Shown here: positions 45,222 to 51,435 of the stretch, piece by piece
Layout of the letters: the number at the start of each line of letters is the position of its first letter
Position numbering within the stretch: position 1 is the first letter of the stretch
The notes under the pieces: generated by a model
What the model saw: only the letters and a program-made list of their open reading frames with translations
The model's database searches: none
Told to the model about the DNA's origin: nothing
Program-made: the position numbers and the translations under genes
Origin: an uncultured Opitutia bacterium
GTDB lineage: Bacteria; Verrucomicrobiota; Verrucomicrobiia; Opitutales; Opitutaceae
DNA: 64,000 bases
Assembly (NCBI GenBank): GCA_903862955.1
Contig: CAIPAH010000030.1
Coordinates: forward strand, 164,748 to 228,747
Direction: 5' to 3'

Positions 45222-46676
45222 ATGATTCGCCCCGTCAAAATCGCCAACGCCGCCGGGTTCTGGGGCGACCAGCCCGATGCCGCCGCGCGCCTCGTCGCCG
45301 CGCAGCCGGACCTCGATTTCCTCACGCTCGACTACCTCGCCGAGGTCTCGCTCTCGATCATGGCGATCATCCGCGCGAAGGATCCCAGCGCCGGCTACGC
45401 GCGCGACTTCGTCGACGTCCTCCGCTCGCTCGGGCCGTTCTACCAGGCTGGTGGCAAAACCAAGATCGTCACCAACGCCGGCGGACTCGACCCCGCCGCC
45501 TGCGCCCGCGCCTGCCAGGAGGTCCTTAAAGCCGCCAAACTCGACCACCTCAAAATCTTCACCGTCAGCGGCGATGACGTCCTGTCCGTCGTCGGTCGGG
45601 GTTTATCCCCGATAGGGTCGATCCCAGATGTCGGGCGTAAAGCCCGACCTACAGCCGGATCAGCCCCCGCAGAAGCCAAACCCTTCGCCAACCTCGACCC
45701 AGGCGCGCCGCTCTCGTCCATCGCCCCGCGCCTCGTCACCGCCAATGCCTACCTCGGCGCGGCGCCCATCGCCGACGCCCTGCGCGCCGGCGCGGACTTC
45801 GTCATCACCGGCCGCGTGGCCGACCCTTCGCTCACCGTCGGCCCGTGCCTCGCGCACTTCGGCTGGAAACCCACCGACTACGACCGGCTCGCCGGCGCCA
45901 CCGTCGCCGGCCACCTCATCGAGTGCGGCACGCAGGTCACCGGCGGTTTCTCGACAGACTGGCTCGATATCCCCGGCAATGACGACATCGGCTTTCCCAT
46001 CGTTGAGGTCTCCGCCGACGGTTCCTGCGTCGTCGCCAAGCCCGCCGGCACCGGCGGCGCCGTCACCGTGCCGATCGTGAAAGAGCAGCTGCTCTACGAG
46101 ATCGGTGACCCGGCCAACTACCTCTCGCCCGACGTCACCGTTTCCTTCCTCACTCTGAAGGCCGAGTCTGCCGGCGAAAACCGTGTGCGCGTCTCCGGCG
46201 CCACGGGCCGCGCGCCCACCGACAGCTACAAGGTGTCCGCCACCTACCGCGACGGCTACAAGGCTCACGGGCTGATTACCATCTTCGGCCACGACGCCGT
46301 GCGCAAGGCCCGCCAAGCCGGCGAGGGCCTGCTGCGCCGCCTCCATTCGCGCGGCTGCGTCTTCCGCGAGACACTGATCGAGTGCCTCGGCACCGGCGCG
46401 AGTGTGCGCGGAATCGTCAGCCGCATGAGCGACACGCACCTCGTCGAAACCGTGCTGCGCGTGAGCGTCGCCGCCGACACCAAGGAATCCGTGGAGCGCT
46501 TCACCAAGGAAATCGCCCCGCTCATCACCTGCGGCCCCCAAGGCGTGACCGGCTACGCCACCGGCCGGCCCAAGGTCCTCCCCATCTTCGGCTACTGGCC
46601 CGGCCTGATCTCCAAGTCGCTCGTCAAACCCATCGTCCAATCGTTGCCCGCGAATCACACGAATGAGCGCGAATAA
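45222..46676 (+). CDS. AtuA-like (DUF1446) acyl-CoA catabolic protein
   Basis: 484 residues from the ATG at 45222; a GTG 9 bases upstream lies in the repeat. Family wording is present: KIANAAGFWGDQPDAA, ADFVITGRVADPSLTVGP, GHLIECGTQVTGGFSTDW and VGTHE-type acidic clusters. AtuA proteins are needed for acyclic terpene and leucine/isovalerate use and are placed as possible hydratases of a glutaconyl-type CoA ester, but the reaction is not firmly established. Residues 124-144 are encoded by palindromic element C. The last residues (ANHTNERE) come from another repeat, so the native end is probably near SLPA. Confidence 0.85.
   Translation: MIRPVKIANAAGFWGDQPDAAARLVAAQPDLDFLTLDYLAEVSLSIMAIIRAKDPSAGYARDFVDVLRSLGPFYQAGGKTKIVTNAGGLDPAACARACQEVLKAAKLDHLKIFTVSGDDVLSVVGRGLSPIGSIPDVGRKARPTAGSAPAEAKPFANLDPGAPLSSIAPRLVTANAYLGAAPIADALRAGADFVITGRVADPSLTVGPCLAHFGWKPTDYDRLAGATVAGHLIECGTQVTGGFSTDWLDIPGNDDIGFPIVEVSADGSCVVAKPAGTGGAVTVPIVKEQLLYEIGDPANYLSPDVTVSFLTLKAESAGENRVRVSGATGRAPTDSYKVSATYRDGYKAHGLITIFGHDAVRKARQAGEGLLRRLHSRGCVFRETLIECLGTGASVRGIVSRMSDTHLVETVLRVSVAADTKESVERFTKEIAPLITCGPQGVTGYATGRPKVLPIFGYWPGLISKSLVKPIVQSLPANHTNERE
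45590..45653. repeat. REPIN-like element C, in frame inside the AtuA-like gene
   Basis: The right arm (45628-45653) reads TGTAGGTCGGGCTTTACGCC from its outer end and folds as TCGGGC-GTAAA-GCCCGA; the left arm (45590-45615) is a diverged inverted copy (about 19 of 26 positions). The TGTAGG start and TTTAC loop are shared with element A. It encodes AtuA residues 124-144. Confidence 0.82.
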
Positions 46677-46717
46677 ATCCAAAACCATTCGCGCCGATTC
46701 GCGGAATTCGCGGGCAA
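46644..46717. repeat. Inverted repeat spanning the AtuA stop and the next start codon
   Basis: Arms 46644-46674 and 46687-46717 pair at about 26 of 31 positions (outer TTGCCCGCGAAT, inner GCGCGAAT). The left arm contains the ATG of the next gene (46663) and ends at the AtuA TAA (46674-46676), so the element supplies both signals. Confidence 0.8.
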
Positions 46718-47058
46718 AACTCCGGATTCCCCTCCGCGAGATCGCCCATGCCCGCAGCGGCGACAAGGGTAACTCTGCCAACGTCGCGGTCTTCGCCCGC
46801 TCGCCGGCCGCCTACGCCTGGCTGCGCGAGTATCTCACCGCCGCGGCCGTGGAAACTTATTTCAAACCGCTCGGCGTCGGCGCCGTCACGCGCTACGAGG
46901 TGCCCAACCTCGAGGCGCTCAACTTCCTCCTCCCCGACATCCTCGCCGGCGGTGGCAGCCGCTCGCTGCGGATCGATTCCCAAGGCAAAACCCTCGGCAT
47001 GGCGCTGCTGGAGATGCCCGTCGACGCAGCGAAGGTGTGTCGAAGCGATAAGCTTTAA
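46663..47058 (+). CDS. AtuA-like C-terminal ferredoxin-fold domain protein
   Basis: 131 residues. From about residue 21 the protein matches the small domain that is fused to AtuA in many bacteria: IPLREIAHARSGDKGNSANVAVFAR, VGAVTRYEVPNLEALNFLLPDIL and a LRIDSQGKTLGMALLEM end. The first 20 residues (SANKSKTIRADSRNSRAKL) are encoded by an inverted repeat and the last few (CRSDKL) by another. It should act together with the AtuA-like protein, probably as a complex; the start overlaps the AtuA stop by 14 bases, giving coupled translation. Confidence 0.82.
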   Translation: MSANKSKTIRADSRNSRAKLRIPLREIAHARSGDKGNSANVAVFARSPAAYAWLREYLTAAAVETYFKPLGVGAVTRYEVPNLEALNFLLPDILAGGGSRSLRIDSQGKTLGMALLEMPVDAAKVCRSDKL

Positions 47059-47112
47059 GCTCATTCGCCCGGCCGCAGCCCGCCTCTTCCGAACGCTTTC
47101 AGCTTATCGCTT
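47043..47112. repeat. Inverted repeat with 12-bp arms at the end of the small AtuA gene
   Basis: AAGCGATAAGCT (47043-47054) and its exact complement (47101-47112) flank 46 bases. The left arm encodes the last residues of the small AtuA protein, and the stop TAA (47056-47058) lies directly after it. The right arm ends 21 bases before the hydratase start. Confidence 0.75.
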
Positions 47113-47133
47113 AAAGGTTACACCCCTCCACCG

Positions 47134-47901
47134 ATGTCCTCTGTTCTCCTCATTTCCACCGACGGTCCCGTCACCACCGTCACGCTCAACCGGCCGGACA
47201 AGCGCAACGCCCTCAACGTCGAGCTGCTCACGCAACTCGGCGCTGCCATCACCGCCGCGCAGGCCGACGCCTCCCAGCGCATCCTCGTGCTCCGCGGCGC
47301 CGGGACGGTCTTCTGCTCCGGCCTCGACCTCGAGGAAGCCGCCCAGCCCGACCGCGCCCACGTCTCCGCCGACCTCGTGGCGCAGGGTTTGCGCACGCTT
47401 TCGGCGACGCGGCTGATCACGATCGCCGCCGTGCAGGGCGCGGCCATCGCCGGCGGCGCGGGGCTTATGAGCGCGTGTGATTTCGCGGTCGCCACCAAGG
47501 ACGCGAAATTCGGCTACCCCGAGGTCCGCCGCGGCCTCGTGCCCGCGCTCATCATGACGTTTCTCCGCCGCCAACTCCGCGAGCGCGACGCCCGCGAACT
47601 GCTGCTGCTCGGCAAGCCCTTCGATGCCGCCCACGCGCACGCCATCGGCTTGGTGAACCGCGTTGTGTCCGACGAAGCTGCGCTCGCCACTGAGGTGAAA
47701 ACCCTCGTCAGCTCCCTGCTCCAGGGCGGACCCGAGGCGATCGCCGAGACGAAGAAACTCCTCGCCGAACTCTGGCCTGTCCCGGTGTCCACCGACTTGG
47801 ACCACGCCCATGCGTTTCACCTGAGCGCCCGGAATTCCGCCGAGGCGAAGGAGGGCGTCGCCGCCTTCCGCGAAAAGCGCCCGCCCAAGTGGGCTCCGTG
47901 A
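47134..47901 (+). CDS. Enoyl-CoA hydratase/isomerase family protein
   Basis: 255 residues of the crotonase fold: NRPDKRNALNVELL, the oxyanion stretch FCSGLDLEEA, and VQGAAIAGGAGLMSACDFAVA with FGYPEVRRGLVPA, where the Glu of the PEV segment corresponds to one catalytic Glu; the first catalytic Glu is not obvious. In LiuC/AtuE-type operons this protein hydrates methylglutaconyl- or isohexenylglutaconyl-CoA. It is the last gene of the acyl-CoA operon. Confidence 0.87.
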   Translation: MSSVLLISTDGPVTTVTLNRPDKRNALNVELLTQLGAAITAAQADASQRILVLRGAGTVFCSGLDLEEAAQPDRAHVSADLVAQGLRTLSATRLITIAAVQGAAIAGGAGLMSACDFAVATKDAKFGYPEVRRGLVPALIMTFLRRQLRERDARELLLLGKPFDAAHAHAIGLVNRVVSDEAALATEVKTLVSSLLQGGPEAIAETKKLLAELWPVPVSTDLDHAHAFHLSARNSAEAKEGVAAFREKRPPKWAP

Positions 47902-47921
47902 GCAGACCACAGCCCTGTTGC

Positions 47922-47997
47922 CCGCGGATCACACGGAATTACGCGGATCAGAATTCGGATCGGAGGGTTCCATCCGTGCCATCGGCGTAATCCGCGG
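47922..47997. repeat. Imperfect intergenic inverted repeat (CCGCGGAT family)
   Basis: The outer 8 bases (47922-47929 with 47990-47997) pair exactly and the inner parts hold ATTACGCGGAT/ATCGGCGTAAT-like units in inverse order. It lies after the hydratase gene. Confidence 0.6.
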
Positions 47998-48020
47998 TTG
48001 CCTTGGCGTGCCCAAACAAA

Positions 48021-48048
48021 AGGCGGGGTCATTTGACCCCACCCTACA
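48021..48048. repeat. Single REP-like hairpin (TGTAGGGTGGGG type)
   Basis: On the minus strand the element starts TGTAGGGTGGGGTCA and contains the palindrome GGGGTCA-TT-TGACCCC (48025-48040). The TGTAGG head is shared with elements A and C, but it stands alone and is intergenic. Confidence 0.7.
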
Positions 48049-48071
48049 CCTTGCCCTCAAATTTGGCAGCA

Positions 48072-48101
48072 ATCACCCGCCGCCCCCCGGCGGCGGGTGA
48101 T
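48072..48101. terminator. Bidirectional hairpin between convergent genes
   Basis: A 13-bp perfect GC-rich stem (48072-48084 with 48089-48101) with a CCCC loop lies between the hydratase operon and the convergent lipoprotein gene, whose stop codon overlaps its edge. There is no T-run, so termination may need a factor. Confidence 0.6.
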
Positions 48102-48721
48102 CACTGCGATGCCAGCATTATGCTCCCAGTGCTGGCCCTGGAAAGATTGAGCGCCACCTGCCCGCGAAGGGCGTTCGCGCCCTTCAGCATGAGGCGGTCG
48201 GCGATTTCCCGGCGCTGCGGCGTGTCGGTCGAAGCGAAGGCCTGCGTGATGACGCCGACGAAATTGCGGGCGGTAACGAGGTCGGCGTCGGGGGCGGGAT
48301 TGTTCGCACCCTGCGCCACCCAGCCGCTGCGCGTCGCCTGGACCAGCGCGTGCGCCACGCCCCGGCCTTCGGCATTCACATAAACCACGGACATGCCCGG
48401 GCGGAGCTGGGCGAAATCACAGGGCGTGACCACAATCGCCGTGCCGCTGGCATAAATGGGTTCCATCGACTCGCCCGCGCCGATGAAGGCTTGCGCCCCG
48501 GCGAGATGCGACGCCGCGGCCGCGGCCGCGCGCAGTTCCTGACCCTGCTTCACCAGCACCGGCGCCGGGGCCAGGGCCACGACGGCGTCGAGATTACGGC
48601 TCGCAGTCAGCGTGCTGCAGCCGCTGAACCCCAGCGCGCCACCCACCAGCGCCAGCGCGGGCAAAACGCGGATCAAGGCGGATCCGGCGCGGGCTGCGAA
48701 GTGGGAACGGGGGGATTTCAT
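48101..48721 (-). CDS. Lipoprotein with S24/S26 (LexA/signal-peptidase-like) domain
   Basis: 206 residues. A basic N-terminus, hydrophobic core and lipobox GFSGC35 mark a lipoprotein. Residues 80-150 read like an S24/S26 peptidase core: GAGESMEPIYASGTAIVV with Ser85 at the nucleophile position, LRPGMSVVYVNAEGRGVAHALV and WVAQGANNPAPD. The general-base Lys that normally follows is not seen at the expected place, so activity is doubtful; a binding or chaperone role is possible. It is convergent with the acyl-CoA operon. Confidence 0.7.
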   Translation of the reverse strand: MKSPRSHFAARAGSALIRVLPALALVGGALGFSGCSTLTASRNLDAVVALAPAPVLVKQGQELRAAAAAASHLAGAQAFIGAGESMEPIYASGTAIVVTPCDFAQLRPGMSVVYVNAEGRGVAHALVQATRSGWVAQGANNPAPDADLVTARNFVGVITQAFASTDTPQRREIADRLMLKGANALRGQVALNLSRASTGSIMLASQ

Positions 48722-48844
48722 GCCCCCAGAATAGTCTTTTCAGCCCAACCTAACTATCCGGGCCGGCCCGCGATCCACCGCGTGAATTCCGCTAGGGTAT
48801 TTACCCCACGGATTTACCCCAGATTGGCCGTCGCCACTGCGGCT

Positions 48845-48874
48845 ATTGCAACTTTTTGCCCTGCGGGACTATAA
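48845..48874 (+). promoter_or_regulatory. Sigma-70-type promoter of the two-component operon
   Basis: TTGCAA (48845-48850) and a consensus TATAAT (48869-48874) are 18 bases apart, 55 bases before the kinase ATG. GGGACT (48864-48869) and AGTCCC (48881-48886) form an inverted repeat over the -10 region, a possible operator. Confidence 0.75.
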
Positions 48875-48929
48875 TCGATTGAGTCCCACCCCGATTGGGA
48901 CGATAAAACTAATCCCAACGGCCTCATCC

Positions 48930-50621
48930 ATGCCTGCCGAATTCAACACTGCCAAGATCCGCGTTTTGTATGCGGACGATGACCCGCAGATCTCGGAAGT
49001 GGTCCAGACGTATTTCACGTGGACGGCGCCGGAGTGCATCCTGGAAACAGTCCCCAACGGCCTCGGTTGCCTCGACCGCATGCAACGCGGCGGGGTCGAC
49101 GTGCTGCTGCTCGACTTCGAGATGCCCGACATCGACGGCCTCCACATCCTGAGCGAACTCGCGTCGCGGGGCGACACCACACCCGTGATCATGGTCAGCG
49201 GCAAGGGCCAGACGAAGCTCGCCGTCCGCGCCCTGCGCGCCGGCGCCGTGGACTGCGTCGACAAGACCAGCCCGCAGTTCCTCGAGCTCCCGGCCATCGT
49301 CCTCCACGTCCACGCCCGGCAGCAGAAAAACCTCAAGGTGGCGCGCCCGGCCGTTCCCGCCGCGGAGAAATACCACATCCTGCTCATCGAGGGCTCGGAG
49401 GGGCTGCGCCAGGACCTCGCGGAGTTCTTCGCCCGCACCGCGCCGCGCTTTGTCCTCGTGCCGCTGTCCGCCGTCGACCGCCTCGAGCACGCGCTGTCCA
49501 GCCGCGTGGCATTCGACGCGGTGATCGTCGGGCCCAATCCCAGCCCAGAGGGTCCGCTCGATGCCCTGCGCAAGATCCACTCCCATTTCGTCGACGCACC
49601 CGTGCTCATGCTGGCCGCGCGCAACGACGGCGAGACCGCCGTCGCCGCGTTCAAGCTCGGGGCGCAGGACTACATCCTGCAGAACGAAGGCTACCTTTCG
49701 GAGCTGGTCTTCTCGCTCAACATCCTGCTCCGCCGCGCCGACACCGAGCGGCTCAACCAGCGCCTCACGCGCGATCTCGCGGAACTCAACCTCTCGCTCG
49801 AGGCCCAGGTCGCCACACGCACGCAGGAGCTGCAGTCGGAGGTCGCGGTGCGTCAGAAGGCCGAGCGCAGCGCCGCCGAGCACGCCGTCCGCCTGCAGAT
49901 CCTCTCGAAGCGCCTGTTCAAAATCCAGGAGGACGAGCGCCGCGCCATCGCGCGTGAATTACATGACCAGGTCGGCCAGATGCTGACTGGGCTCAAGATG
50001 CAGCTCGAATCCCTCGCGAAACAGGCCGCCGTCAGCGGCGCCCCAGCCGCGGCGCTGCAGGAGAGCCTGGCCGAGTCCCTCACCGTCGCCACCGATCTCA
50101 TGGGCCACGTGCGCGGGCTCACGCAGCAATACCGCCCCCGCATCCTCGACGATCTCGGCCTCCGTGCCGCGCTGGAGTGGCATGCCCGGTTGTTCCAAAA
50201 GCAGACCAACGTGAACACGACCGTGGACGTTTCCCTGCCCCAGGAGCGGCTGCCGATCGAACTCGAGATCGTGGTTTTCCGCATCGTGCAGGAAGCGCTC
50301 ACCAATGTCGCCCGCCATGCCAGCTGCGACACGGCAACGGTGACCCTGACCCACGCCGAACCCATACCTGGCGCGGAGGGTGGACGCCTGATCGTGGAAA
50401 TCGTGGATCGCGGCCAGGGCTTCGACCTCGACGCCGTGCTGGAGTCGCGCACGTCCATCGGACTGACCGGCCTGACGGAGCGCGTGACGCTCGCGGGCGG
50501 CACCGTGGAAATCTTCTCGCGCGTTGGCCAGGGCACGCGGATCCAGGCGGAATTTCCGCTTGGCGTCGCCGCCGAGCACAAGCCCACCTTTGCCCACGGC
50601 GAAACCGGAGGTCGCACGTGA
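48930..50621 (+). CDS. Receiver-containing NarL-type histidine kinase
   Basis: 563 residues from the ATG at 48930. An N-terminal receiver domain has Asp62 in LLLDFEMPD and Lys112 (DKTS). A second receiver-like fold (about 146-265) has Gly201 where the phosphoacceptor Asp should be (AVIVGPNP), so it is a pseudo-receiver. A coiled coil (270-325) leads to HisKA_3 with His345 in ARELHDQVGQML and a HATPase_c domain (VFRIVQEALTNVARHA; DRGQGFDLD). There is no membrane segment, so it is a soluble relay kinase whose input may be another kinase. It is coupled to the next gene by a GTGA overlap. Confidence 0.92.
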   Translation: MPAEFNTAKIRVLYADDDPQISEVVQTYFTWTAPECILETVPNGLGCLDRMQRGGVDVLLLDFEMPDIDGLHILSELASRGDTTPVIMVSGKGQTKLAVRALRAGAVDCVDKTSPQFLELPAIVLHVHARQQKNLKVARPAVPAAEKYHILLIEGSEGLRQDLAEFFARTAPRFVLVPLSAVDRLEHALSSRVAFDAVIVGPNPSPEGPLDALRKIHSHFVDAPVLMLAARNDGETAVAAFKLGAQDYILQNEGYLSELVFSLNILLRRADTERLNQRLTRDLAELNLSLEAQVATRTQELQSEVAVRQKAERSAAEHAVRLQILSKRLFKIQEDERRAIARELHDQVGQMLTGLKMQLESLAKQAAVSGAPAAALQESLAESLTVATDLMGHVRGLTQQYRPRILDDLGLRAALEWHARLFQKQTNVNTTVDVSLPQERLPIELEIVVFRIVQEALTNVARHASCDTATVTLTHAEPIPGAEGGRLIVEIVDRGQGFDLDAVLESRTSIGLTGLTERVTLAGGTVEIFSRVGQGTRIQAEFPLGVAAEHKPTFAHGETGGRT

Positions 50622-51259
50622 ACACCGTCGTGCTGGCCGATGACCACGAGATCGTGCGCAAGGGCGTGCGCAGTGTGCTGGAGGCGGACAGGAACTTCAC
50701 GGTCCTCGCCGAGGTTTCCGACGGCCTGGCCGCCGTCGCCGCCGTGGAGAAACACCAGCCCGCCCTGCTCTTCCTTGACCTCAGCCTGCCCCGCCTGCAC
50801 GGGATCGAGGTTCTCCGCCAGGTGCGCTCCGTGAGCCCGCACACCCGCGTGCTCATCCTCTCGATGCACAACGACGAGCCCTACGTGATCGAGGCCCTCC
50901 GCGGCGGCGCGATGGCCTATCTGCTGAAAGGCTCCGACACCGCCGAGATCCTGCACGCCGCCAAGGAAGTGCTGGCCAACCGCCGCTTCCTCAGCGCGCC
51001 GCTCTCCGACTGGGCCATTAGCGCCCTCGTCAGCAAACCTGCCGAGGCCGCCGACCCGCTGGCGTCACTGTCCCCGCGCGAGCGCGAAGTGCTGCAGTAT
51101 GCCGCCGAGGGCATGAGCAACGCCGAGATTGCCGAGAAACTCTTCCTCAGCCCGCGCACCACCGAGACCCATCGCACAAACCTGATGCGCAAGCTGAACC
51201 TGCAGACGCAGACGGATCTCGTCCGCTTCGCGATCCGCAAGGGGCTCATCCAAGCCTGA
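50618..51259 (+). CDS. LuxR/NarL-type response regulator
   Basis: 213 residues from a GTG at 50618; the start is supported by a GGAGG ribosome site at 50607-50611, unusual in this window, and by overlap with the kinase stop. The receiver domain has Asp8-Asp9 and phosphoacceptor Asp54 (LLFLDLSLP), Ser/Thr and Lys in the expected order (ILSMHND; YLLKG). The C-terminal helix-turn-helix is SPREREVLQYAAEGMSNAEIAEKLFLS. It should be phosphorylated by the upstream kinase and activate transcription; targets are unknown. Confidence 0.95.
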   Translation: MNTVVLADDHEIVRKGVRSVLEADRNFTVLAEVSDGLAAVAAVEKHQPALLFLDLSLPRLHGIEVLRQVRSVSPHTRVLILSMHNDEPYVIEALRGGAMAYLLKGSDTAEILHAAKEVLANRRFLSAPLSDWAISALVSKPAEAADPLASLSPREREVLQYAAEGMSNAEIAEKLFLSPRTTETHRTNLMRKLNLQTQTDLVRFAIRKGLIQA

Positions 51260-51276
51260 GCGGGAAGTCTGGTTTT

Positions 51277-51427
51277 TAGCCGGAAGCCAAGAAACCAGGA
51301 ACGGAGAAGCAAGGGTTTCAACCCAGATCGCGGAAGCGCGAAAGAGCTAAAAAGCGAAACTACAGACCGCCTGTTACTTTCGCGCTTCCGCGATCTGCTT
51401 GGTTCTTGGCTTCCTGGCTTCCGGCTA
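51277..51427. repeat. Nested intergenic inverted repeat
   Basis: Outer arms TAGCCGGAAGCCA (51277-51289) and complement (51415-51427) enclose inner arms of 21 bases (51324-51344 and 51377-51397) that pair perfectly. The outer arm matches the family at 38582-38647. The element lies between the response regulator and the convergent DUF4177 gene and fills almost the whole gap. Confidence 0.85.
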
Positions 51428-51435
51428 GACTACTC

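Noticed and set aside
40504..48101. CRISPR array
   Set aside because: The repeats are few, of several families, self-complementary and inside genes; there is no regular repeat-spacer pattern and no cas genes.
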